Made by a program: the position numbers and the translations under genes
Shown: positions 18,411 to 25,424 of the stretch, one piece after another
Numbering within the stretch: the first letter of the stretch is position 1
Layout of the letters: each line of letters starts with the position of its first letter
Origin: UBA2040 sp041674745
GTDB taxonomy: Bacteria > Bacteroidota > Bacteroidia > Flavobacteriales_D > Crocinitomicaceae
Reading direction: 5' to 3'
Length of the DNA stretch: 64,000 bases
Assembly: GCA_041674745.1 (NCBI GenBank)
Contig: JBAYVD010000006.1
Span: 124,001 to 188,000 of the forward strand
The notes under the pieces: model-generated
Databases searched by the model: none
Seen by the model: the letters and a program-made list of their open reading frames with translations, nothing else
What the model was told of the DNA's origin: nothing

Positions 18411-18752
18411 TCAGGCAAACTCTAGCCCCCAAACGTGTAAAGCGGCCAAAATAGGCTGTAATTTTTGTCCTTTTTCCGTGAGAGAATATTCCACTTTAGG
18501 AGGTATGGTAGCATACGCTTCTCTTTTTACAATACCGTTAATCTCCATGGATTTTAATTCCTTCACCAACATACGAGTATTAATCCCCTCAATACTCCGT
18601 TCCAATTCCTTGAATCGTTTCTTGCCTTCTAGCAAGGAATAAACGATTGAAAAACTCCATTTACCACCCAAAATATCTAGAACAGTCTTGACCGGACAAT
18701 TAAATTGATCATAGTGTGTTTTTTTTTCTTTTTTTTCATCAATTAACTCCAC
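18411..18752 (-). CDS. HxlR-family winged-helix transcriptional regulator
   Basis: 113 residues, normal for the family. The HxlR hallmark 'CPVKTVLDILGGKWSFSIVYSLL' is followed by 'RFKELERSIEGINTRMLVKELKSME' (recognition helix region) and the wing 'PPKVEYSLTEKGQKL'. Cys19 occupies the place of the redox-sensing cysteine of YodB/HypR/QorR-type regulators. It is divergent from the DoxX gene at 18849 with a 96-bp shared control region. The usual arrangement is repression of the neighbour with release by quinones or electrophiles; that function is inferred. Confidence 0.93.
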   Translation of the reverse strand: MELIDEKKEKKTHYDQFNCPVKTVLDILGGKWSFSIVYSLLEGKKRFKELERSIEGINTRMLVKELKSMEINGIVKREAYATIPPKVEYSLTEKGQKLQPILAALHVWGLEFA

Positions 18753-18767
18753 AATACTTTACTTTTT

Positions 18768-18824
18768 GTTCCTACGATACATTCGTGTACCTACTTGCAA
18801 AAGTAAAGCAAATTTTTAATTTTG
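18768..18824. promoter_or_regulatory. Divergent promoter and possible operator between HxlR and DoxX genes
   Basis: The plus-strand promoter has TTG at 18795-18797 and TAATTTTG at 18817-18824 (19 bp apart), fitting the Bacteroidota -33/-7 pattern, 25 bp before the DoxX ATG. The minus-strand -7 is TACTTTTG at 18805-18798. A direct repeat, GTTCCTAC (18768) and GTACCTAC (18787), with a 19-bp period sits between them and is a candidate HxlR operator. Confidence 0.55.
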
Positions 18825-18848
18825 TATACTAAACGTAAAAAAAAAAAC

Positions 18849-19217
18849 ATGTCAGAAAAAACAAAAAAAATAATTGGGTGGAGTTTAACGGGTTTAATCG
18901 CATTGATCTTTTCAGGCAGTGCATTCGGCAAACTATCAGGGGACCCTACTGCATTAAAAATGGCAACTGAATTTGGATTTTCGAATTCATCTTACTTTTT
19001 GATTGGAGTGGTAGAAGTTGCATCATTGATTCTATTTATTATTCCTCGCACAGGCGTGATTGGAACGCTTTTATTAGCTGCGTACATGGGAGGAGCAATT
19101 GCAACGCATGTTCAGCACAATGAATCGATTTTAGCACCTGTTATTATTTTTGCAGTAGTATGGATGGTGGGGGCTTTTCGTTTTCCAGAAATACTGACTC
19201 GATTGAGCGGCAAATAA
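18849..19217 (+). CDS. DoxX-family membrane protein
   Basis: 122 residues from the ATG at 18849 (MSEKTKKIIGWSLTG). Upstream in-frame codons lack coding character and overlap the promoter. Four transmembrane helices with the DoxX signature 'LIFSGSAFGKLSGDP', 'IGVVEVASLILFIIP', 'GTLLLAAYMGGAIATHVQHN' and 'VIIFAVVWMVGAFR'. DoxX-like proteins are inner-membrane proteins linked to oxidative or electrophile stress and quinone biology; the biochemical role is unsettled. Its divergent HxlR regulator suggests inducible expression. A bidirectional terminator follows. Confidence 0.9.
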   Translation: MSEKTKKIIGWSLTGLIALIFSGSAFGKLSGDPTALKMATEFGFSNSSYFLIGVVEVASLILFIIPRTGVIGTLLLAAYMGGAIATHVQHNESILAPVIIFAVVWMVGAFRFPEILTRLSGK

Positions 19218-19232
19218 GCGTATCTGATCTTC

Positions 19233-19272
19233 AAAAAAGTCCAAATAGCCTTCACGCCATTTGGACTTTTTT
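19233..19272. terminator. Bidirectional terminator
   Basis: 14-bp stem (19233-19246 with 19259-19272, AGTCCAAAT core), A-run on one side and T-run on the other, between two convergent genes. Confidence 0.93.
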
Positions 19273-19275
19273 ATA

Positions 19276-20211
19276 CTATTTTCCAATTAAATCAGACGTG
19301 AATTCAACTTTTTCTGACTGAATTAGACTATCTCGAGTGGATTGTCTTTCCAAAATCAAAGGCAAGTAAGGCTTAATTTCATTCATTAAATCCTTCTCGC
19401 TCAGTTGGAGGAGTTCTTTATTTTTTGCTAAATTGAGCCATGGCTTCCTGCCTTCAAACGGATAATCACCAAAAATTAATATCGGGGTACCATACGCGGC
19501 AATTTGACCTTGAGCTGTTAGCTTCCACTGATCTGCCCAATAATAAAACCAATACGCATCGCTTTGTATCAATCGAACACAAGCGTGGGATGCGGGATAA
19601 CCAGGCAAAGCATATTCATGCAAAGATACGCCTTCAAAATTGGCAAAATTAAAGCTCCAAGGCAAGATCCAAGTGGAATCCACCGTTGAATAGGATTTTT
19701 TGGATTTCCAATTGGTAAAAAACAATCCTTTCGGGGTTGGGGTTGATTCTTTGCCCATGCTGACTGGTCCAAATCGAATCCGTTTTCCATTTTCGTACAC
19801 AGCGAAAATTTGAGCAAAATAAGAAACCACAATGAGTTTTTTGACCGACGTAATACCCTCTACGCTATTGGGGAAAGGACAATAAGCATCCAGATTGGGA
19901 TAAATAGAATCTGGAAATACAAGTGTATCTAATCTTGTTAAATGAGTTTCATCCACTCGGTTTGAAAACAGTAAAGCACGCAGAGTATCGCCAGGTTCTA
20001 GGGATTTCAACCAGTTCAAGGTATCAGCGGTAGCCAAAAGATGATAAGCTGAACTTACGAAAGGCTGAATCGTTTTCGGTTGTATGATTTTAACTTTCTT
20101 ATCTGAAATCGCAGATGGCGCGGAATTTTTTCCTTCTTCTTTGCAGGCAACCAGGAGTAGGAGTACAAAAAAAACAACCTTCAAGTTACTTTTGATATTT
20201 TCAAGGTGCAT
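19276..20211 (-). CDS. L,D-transpeptidase (YkuD domain) lipoprotein
   Basis: 311 residues. The signal sequence ends in a lipobox (LLVAC, Cys23). The YkuD domain runs from about residue 124 ('KKLIVVSYFAQIFAVYENGK') and carries 'PTPKGLFFTNWKS', His198 in 'GVSLHEY' and catalytic Cys211 in 'SHACVRL'. The family normally has SHGC; the Ala here is a conservative change. L,D-transpeptidases make 3-3 peptidoglycan cross-links or attach proteins to peptidoglycan in the periplasm. About 80 residues follow the active site, longer than minimal YkuD enzymes. The gene ends at the bidirectional terminator and starts 33 bp after the barrel gene upstream, so the two may be cotranscribed. Confidence 0.9.
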   Translation of the reverse strand: MHLENIKSNLKVVFFVLLLLVACKEEGKNSAPSAISDKKVKIIQPKTIQPFVSSAYHLLATADTLNWLKSLEPGDTLRALLFSNRVDETHLTRLDTLVFPDSIYPNLDAYCPFPNSVEGITSVKKLIVVSYFAQIFAVYENGKRIRFGPVSMGKESTPTPKGLFFTNWKSKKSYSTVDSTWILPWSFNFANFEGVSLHEYALPGYPASHACVRLIQSDAYWFYYWADQWKLTAQGQIAAYGTPILIFGDYPFEGRKPWLNLAKNKELLQLSEKDLMNEIKPYLPLILERQSTRDSLIQSEKVEFTSDLIGK

Positions 20212-20244
20212 CTTAAAGGTTGTTCTAGTTCTTTTGATTAAAAT

Positions 20245-20937
20245 TTATCTCTTTTTCCCAAAGCCTAATCCTATTTTAACACCACCTGTTAGAAACCAAC
20301 GAACGTCTGTTATCGGGTTATCCACCCAAACGGCAGAAATCATCTGACCCGTATAGGGATCGTTTAAATAATTCAAGTAATAATTGTTTTCATTCACTTG
20401 TTTCAATCCTGAACCGATGTACATGTCCAAAGAAAACGAACGCGTAAGCCATTTTTGAATACCGAAAACAAAAGCAAAACTACTTTGATTCGATTTTCCT
20501 CGGATGTCAGCAATTTGGGCGCCACCTTGAAATCCATAATTTTGTGCTGAAAACAAGTAATTTAATTGTGTAAATCCGAAAACGGGTGAAATGTAAAAAC
20601 CTTCCATCGCATCTTTGTCTTCCAATGGATAATAGCGTGCCCCTAAACTGGTAGTAAAGCCAAGCAAACTCGTTTCTTGTGCATTTGAACCATTACCCAA
20701 AAGATGGTCTAAATTAATGGGAAACACATTCGAAATTGCGGGACCAAAAGACAATTCTAAAGAAGCTTGTTCAGCAATTTTTCTTTCGTAAGAGAATAAA
20801 ATCTCACCGCGCATCAATTTTGAAGGTGTAAATTTAATAACACTATTTCGTCCAGATTGGTCACTGTCTTGTGCAAAAGGGTGAAATGAATTTAAAAGTA
20901 GTAGCGTTAAAATCAGGTAAATTGGAATTCTTTTCAT
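20245..20937 (-). CDS. Predicted outer-membrane beta-barrel protein, unknown function
   Basis: 230 residues with a Sec signal peptide (ending 'SFHPFAQ'). The mature protein is a series of amphipathic strands with turn residues, e.g. 'LRGEILFSYERKIAEQASLELSFGP' in spirit (pattern only), 'AFVFGIQKWLTRSFSLDMYIGSG' and the C-terminal 'WFLTGGVKIGLGFGKKR'. Size and strand spacing suit an 8-10-stranded barrel of the OmpW/DUF3575-like type. No enzymatic motif was seen. It precedes the L,D-transpeptidase gene in the same direction with a 33-bp gap, suggesting an envelope role, though this is only context. Confidence 0.7.
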   Translation of the reverse strand: MKRIPIYLILTLLLLNSFHPFAQDSDQSGRNSVIKFTPSKLMRGEILFSYERKIAEQASLELSFGPAISNVFPINLDHLLGNGSNAQETSLLGFTTSLGARYYPLEDKDAMEGFYISPVFGFTQLNYLFSAQNYGFQGGAQIADIRGKSNQSSFAFVFGIQKWLTRSFSLDMYIGSGLKQVNENNYYLNYLNDPYTGQMISAVWVDNPITDVRWFLTGGVKIGLGFGKKR

Positions 20938-21092
20938 TGTAATTTATTTAGGTTAAAAATCTGTTTTTTTAAAAGTACATGGCCAAACACAAATTCTAGT
21001 TAAAGTTACGCAATTAAACTTTTAAAGTCACACTTAAAACAAACGGTAATTCCTCTAAAATATTCTACTTTAGCCCGCAGAATTTTAAAATT

Positions 21093-21623
21093 ATGATCTT
21101 CAGCTTTAAAATAGAACAAAAAGATTTCCTGGAATTTCAATTGTATACGGTTTCACAATCAATAAACGTATTGAAAACAAGACAACGAGGTCGGATTATT
21201 ACGACTCTAGCAGCTTTTTTATTGACCATCAACTTGTTTGTTACCGGAAGTCAAATAGCGGGCCTTGTAATGCTTGTTGTTGCGATATTCACGTATATTT
21301 TTTATCCAAGATTTCATCGATGGCGTTTAAAACTGCATTTTACAAAATACAGCAAGAAAAATTATGGCAATCATTTTGGTCAAGACGAAGTGCTAGAGAT
21401 TCATTCCAACTATATTATTTCCAAAAATATTGCTGGAGAAGGAAAAGTTTTGGCTTCAGAATTGGACCTATTAACCGAAATTCCTGATTACTATTTCTTA
21501 AAGATGAAAAATGGTTCTTCGATTATTCTTCCAAAACGGGACATCCAAGAAGGTGAAAAGTTAAAAAAGGAACTAAAAAAATTAGGGGTTCCCTTGCAAC
21601 AGCAGCTGAATTGGGTTTATTGA
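21093..21623 (+). CDS. YcxB-like membrane protein
   Basis: 176 residues. Two adjacent transmembrane helices ('IITTLAAFLLTINLFVTG' and 'IAGLVMLVVAIFTYIFYP') are followed by a basic segment and a C-terminal domain with 'LEIHSNYIISKN' and 'YYFLKMKNGSSIILPKRDI', the signature of the YcxB-like family (compare 'iYIP.r'). Family function is unknown. It stands alone, divergent from the barrel gene and convergent with the 5'-nucleotidase gene only 11 bp away. Confidence 0.75.
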   Translation: MIFSFKIEQKDFLEFQLYTVSQSINVLKTRQRGRIITTLAAFLLTINLFVTGSQIAGLVMLVVAIFTYIFYPRFHRWRLKLHFTKYSKKNYGNHFGQDEVLEIHSNYIISKNIAGEGKVLASELDLLTEIPDYYFLKMKNGSSIILPKRDIQEGEKLKKELKKLGVPLQQQLNWVY

Positions 21624-21634
21624 AAGATCCCAAA

Positions 21635-22549
21635 TTATCCAATATGGATTAATTCATTTTGGTGTTGGATCCCTTTGTCAAAATAAAAATCAACTCGGCC
21701 CAACTGCAGTCCAGCCCACCCCACTTGATTAATCAAAACCGTATCGCCCAAACGATTTTTCACAGCAACAGGCTCTGGTAAAAAAGTATGCGTGTGTCCG
21801 CCAATAATCAAGTGAATTCCATCGGTGTTTTCAGCCAATTTGAGATCACTCATGGTTGACTTGTTTTCGTAGTCGTAACCGAGGTGAGACAAACAAATTA
21901 TCAAATCACACTTTTCCTTTTTCAAGTGCAACACTTGTTCTCGTGCCATCTCTATCGGATCGGCATAAACCGTTTCTTCAAACTTGGTTTTTGGCACCAA
22001 ACCTTCCAATTTAATACCCACACCGAAAACACCTATTTTTATTCTGCCTTTTTTGAAGGTTGTGCAATTTTGCGTCTGGCCTTTCAGAATGGTATTGGTG
22101 AAATCATAATTCGCGCATAAAAATGGAAATTTTGCGAACTGTTTGGCTTTCAAAAAACCATCCATGCCGGCATCAAAATCGTGGTTTCCCATGGTCGCAG
22201 CATCGTAGCCCAATTCCGTCATTAATTTCATTTCCAACACTCCACCGTATTTATTAAAATAGGGTGTTCCCTGGAAAATATCTCCAGCATCGAGCAATAA
22301 TACTTGCTCCTGCTCCGATCGAATTTTTTGAATCATCGAGGCTCTTCTGCTCACACCACCCTGCCCTGGATATTTGGCATCGTTCTCTGGAAAAGGATCG
22401 ATTCTTGAATGGGTATCGTTGGTGTGTAAAATGGTAATGCGATTTTCTGCAGGAGCCATTTTAAAGGAACTCAAAAGTGGAGAGGTAAACAATACACCAC
22501 CTGACAAATACATCGAATCGGTTAAAAATTTCCGTCTACTTTTCCACAT
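21635..22549 (-). CDS. 5'-nucleotidase-type metallophosphatase (N-terminal half as a separate protein), Tat-like signal
   Basis: 304 residues from the ATG at 22549 (an ATG at 22570 is possible). The N-terminus has a twin-arginine motif (S-R-R-K-F-L, residues 4-9) followed by a hydrophobic stretch, so Tat export is likely. The calcineurin-like domain shows 'TILHTNDTHS', 'LLLDAGDIFQGTPY', 'DAATMGNHDFDAG', 'CDLIICLSHLGYD' and 'GIHLIIGGHTHT', the dinuclear metal ligands of UshA/5'-nucleotidases. It lacks the C-terminal substrate-binding domain, which is encoded by the gene immediately upstream (stop at 22536, 14-bp overlap). The pair should rebuild a nucleotidase that removes phosphate from nucleotides in the periplasm. 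Confidence 0.9.
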   Translation of the reverse strand: MWKSRRKFLTDSMYLSGGVLFTSPLLSSFKMAPAENRITILHTNDTHSRIDPFPENDAKYPGQGGVSRRASMIQKIRSEQEQVLLLDAGDIFQGTPYFNKYGGVLEMKLMTELGYDAATMGNHDFDAGMDGFLKAKQFAKFPFLCANYDFTNTILKGQTQNCTTFKKGRIKIGVFGVGIKLEGLVPKTKFEETVYADPIEMAREQVLHLKKEKCDLIICLSHLGYDYENKSTMSDLKLAENTDGIHLIIGGHTHTFLPEPVAVKNRLGDTVLINQVGWAGLQLGRVDFYFDKGIQHQNELIHIG

Positions 22550-23249
22550 GAATTCTGCATTTTTTGTCAATGACTAAAGTTCCTTCTCGCCTTACTTGAT
22601 CAATGAAAGCGTCACGCAAGAGTTTATTGGTCGCTACAACTTCCAATTTTTGATTAAAAAAAGTCATGTTATCGCCACCATTCATTAAATAATCGGAGGT
22701 AACAATCCAAAAATAAGGCAAATTGGAAACGGAAGACAAAACAAGTGAATCTGCACGAAACCATTCCGCATTGGCAATCGGCTCTCCACCCGATTTTGAA
22801 ATATAATACGCAATATCCTTTAATGCTGAAATCGGCATTTTAACCCAAACAACTTCGTTGTCAAAAGGCATAAACGAAAATATATCTCCCTTTGTAACAT
22901 TTCCTTCGTTGATGGAAGAACGAAGTCCGCCAACATTCAAAAGAACGAGGTTGGGTGTCAAAATGTGCGCTAGGCTATCCTGGTCATGTAGCAAAGCGTC
23001 GGCAGCCCAATTGTTCAAATCACTGCAAGGTCGATCCTTGACCAAATTGTGCGGCGAAATCCCAATAATTTCATTCATCTCCACGGACAAGGAATCTCGG
23101 TAAGGTTTAATTTGGGATTCTATCCGATCTGATTTTTTGAATTCATTCTCAACAGTCGTTGTCTGCGAGGTCCAATTCTTTGGGAAAAAAGAAGAGCAGG
23201 CCGATAAGCCTGCTCCAAGTAAAACAAAATATATTAACTTGATTTTCAT
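22536..23249 (-). CDS. 5'-nucleotidase C-terminal domain lipoprotein
   Basis: 237 residues. Signal peptide with lipobox (LSAC, Cys18). The body matches the 5'-nucleotidase C-terminal domain: 'CSDLNNWAADALL', 'LVLLNVGGLRSSI' (the N-x-G-G-x-R element), 'GDIFSFMPFDNEVVWVKM' and 'YLMNGGDNMTFF'. In UshA this domain binds the nucleoside and follows the metal domain; here the order is reversed and the two are separate genes. Its ATG overlaps the upstream endonuclease stop by one base (TAATG), so translation is coupled. Expected location is the periplasm or the outer-membrane inner face. Confidence 0.9.
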   Translation of the reverse strand: MKIKLIYFVLLGAGLSACSSFFPKNWTSQTTTVENEFKKSDRIESQIKPYRDSLSVEMNEIIGISPHNLVKDRPCSDLNNWAADALLHDQDSLAHILTPNLVLLNVGGLRSSINEGNVTKGDIFSFMPFDNEVVWVKMPISALKDIAYYISKSGGEPIANAEWFRADSLVLSSVSNLPYFWIVTSDYLMNGGDNMTFFNQKLEVVATNKLLRDAFIDQVRREGTLVIDKKCRIHVEK

Positions 23250-25414
23250 TATTCAATCACAAAGCTACGTGTAGCCAATCCATAAGGTGTTAATGCTTTT
23301 ACCGTATACATACCTGAATTCAAGCTTGAAATATCAATTTTTGTCAAAACAACGTCATTCACATCTGATGATGCAACTGTTCTTCCTTGCAAATCCATGA
23401 TTTCGTAATGAGAAATCGTAGTGGCATCCACATGCAATGTCAAAGTGGTTTTTGCTGGATTTGGATACACTACAAAGTTTTTGCTCAATAACTCTTCAAC
23501 AGCAGCCAAACATCCTGCAGACTGGTAGGTCATGTTTGAGAAATTGATGTAGCAAACAAAATCAGCACTATCCACGAATGGATTACGGTTATTTTGCAAG
23601 GAATCAATGAAGTCATTTCTTGTGATTTCCCAACTATCTGGTAAATCTTGGAAATGCCATTGTTTCAAAATTGCTTGATCTTGTCCGTATGGAATAGATG
23701 AACTAATGTACGAAGGTAAAGCCCAAGAATTACCACTTACGGTTGTGTAACAAGTAGCTTCGTACATCATAGCACGCGCTGCATCGCCTTTGTGAGAATC
23801 TCTCGGTTCATAAACCGTTTTCCCATTTGCATCCAAACCAAATTTAGCACCTAAATAAGTATTTTGAACGGTAACAACAACACCCAAAGGATAATTACTT
23901 CTCACACCATTCGCAGAATTTTGATTGGTTGGAAATAAGTGATGGTAATCATTGTATTCTGGTAAATTTTGAGCTGGATTAGTAGGCATCCAGCTATGGC
24001 AATAAGTGTGCTCTCTAGAAAAACCTGTTCCTGTAAAATCAAATGGTTCTGTGTAGATTTTATTTTCACCTGAATAAACACAAGTAATTACTCTACGATT
24101 CAACGTTGTATCTCGTGAAGCAAATTCTTTCACGACCAATGGACCATAATTGCTGTAAAATTGCATTTGGTGTGCATTAATCAAATTGTGCAAATCAGTT
24201 AAGAAAGTTGAACTTGATGTTGAAATTCCATTGTAATACGTTGGAGATTGCATCGTAGCAGGCGTAGTCACATTTCCTGTCAACGGTGAAGTAGTTAAAT
24301 AATTAATAAAAGTACCTGTTCCGTTGTAAGCAAACACAGCAAAATAATAATCACTTGATGCAATGATGTTATTTGGTATAAAGCTTGAATTGTTCGCGCT
24401 AAACACGACCTGGGCATCCCCTACAATATCACCTCGTTGGTATACTGTTCCATCCGCGGGTAACCCAGTGATCGCAGAACCTTTCTTTCTAAGAACTAGG
24501 TAACCTTCAACACCAGCAGCGGGCGTAAACGTTCCTTTCAAACGATACGTTTTCACATTTGAAAACACCAAATTGGTTGGTTGAACTGTTGGTTCAGAAG
24601 CATAACTTCCACCAACGCCATACAAATTGATCACATACGAGGATTCGTCAGCATCATCATTTGCAATGGTCAAAATAGCATTTCTATTTCCTGAAACACT
24701 TGGGTTGAAGCTTACAATCAATGGTGCATTAGCTCCGGCCGCAACACTTGTTGGAAAAGAAGTCACAGAATAATCTGCCGCTGCTGTTCCTGAAAGCGTA
24801 GCGCTTGTAATGTTCAAGGTATTTAATGTACCTAAATTTTCAACTGTAAAGGCAGTCGGTGTTGCTGTTCCAACGGCTGAGTTGATTAATTGTGTTCCTC
24901 CAGAAAGTATAGTTGTTGAACCTTGAAGAATGTTTATTTCTTGTGAAGGTGTTGCTGCACCTGCGTCAATATTCACATCATCCAAACCAATGTTTCCTGA
25001 AACTTTGTTGGTATAAATGAATCGAATATAGCGCGTTGAAGCCAACGGTACGTCTGTAAATTGGGTATACGTTCCAGCCGGTGGAGCTGTAAACGCGTGC
25101 AACGTGGTGTACGTCACCCCAAATTCAGATTCTTCCACTGTGAAAGTACCACCTGCAAAACTATTTCCAGTTAAGAAATAAGTCAAATTACCCGGATTAC
25201 TAGCAAAATTAATAATCATAAAATCGCCTGTTCCATCAAATTTCATAGCAGGAGGGGTATTACCCGATGCCGTATAAAAAGCCGTTCCCGACTCTGTCCA
25301 ACCGGTTGGCAAAGTGGTGGTAGCAAAGCTCCAAGTTGTAGGCAATACCGCTTGGGCAAAATAGTTTGCGCTTATCAAAAGCATCAAACTGGTTAATGAA
25401 AGAATTCTTCTCAT
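23249..25414 (-). CDS. Secreted endonuclease I-family nuclease with T9SS sorting domain
   Basis: 721 residues. The signal peptide is followed by a jelly-roll/choice-of-anchor-like domain (about 25-150) and a Hydin/choice-of-anchor D-like module (about 155-270), then a spacer. The endonuclease I domain (about 390-620) shows 'FSREHTYCHSWMP' (467-479) and 'YNDYHHLFPTNQNSANGVRSN', the H-x-L-x-P/N-x-x-R catalytic region of EndA/Vvn-type nucleases. A T9SS type A domain ends the protein ('VVYPNPAKTTLTLHVD...'). It should degrade DNA and/or RNA outside the cell. It sits 10 bp after the TonB-dependent receptor and is coupled to the 5'-nucleotidase genes, giving a nuclease-importer-nucleotidase operon. 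Confidence 0.93.
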   Translation of the reverse strand: MRRILSLTSLMLLISANYFAQAVLPTTWSFATTTLPTGWTESGTAFYTASGNTPPAMKFDGTGDFMIINFASNPGNLTYFLTGNSFAGGTFTVEESEFGVTYTTLHAFTAPPAGTYTQFTDVPLASTRYIRFIYTNKVSGNIGLDDVNIDAGAATPSQEINILQGSTTILSGGTQLINSAVGTATPTAFTVENLGTLNTLNITSATLSGTAAADYSVTSFPTSVAAGANAPLIVSFNPSVSGNRNAILTIANDDADESSYVINLYGVGGSYASEPTVQPTNLVFSNVKTYRLKGTFTPAAGVEGYLVLRKKGSAITGLPADGTVYQRGDIVGDAQVVFSANNSSFIPNNIIASSDYYFAVFAYNGTGTFINYLTTSPLTGNVTTPATMQSPTYYNGISTSSSTFLTDLHNLINAHQMQFYSNYGPLVVKEFASRDTTLNRRVITCVYSGENKIYTEPFDFTGTGFSREHTYCHSWMPTNPAQNLPEYNDYHHLFPTNQNSANGVRSNYPLGVVVTVQNTYLGAKFGLDANGKTVYEPRDSHKGDAARAMMYEATCYTTVSGNSWALPSYISSSIPYGQDQAILKQWHFQDLPDSWEITRNDFIDSLQNNRNPFVDSADFVCYINFSNMTYQSAGCLAAVEELLSKNFVVYPNPAKTTLTLHVDATTISHYEIMDLQGRTVASSDVNDVVLTKIDISSLNSGMYTVKALTPYGLATRSFVIE

Positions 25415-25424
25415 TTTAGTTTAT

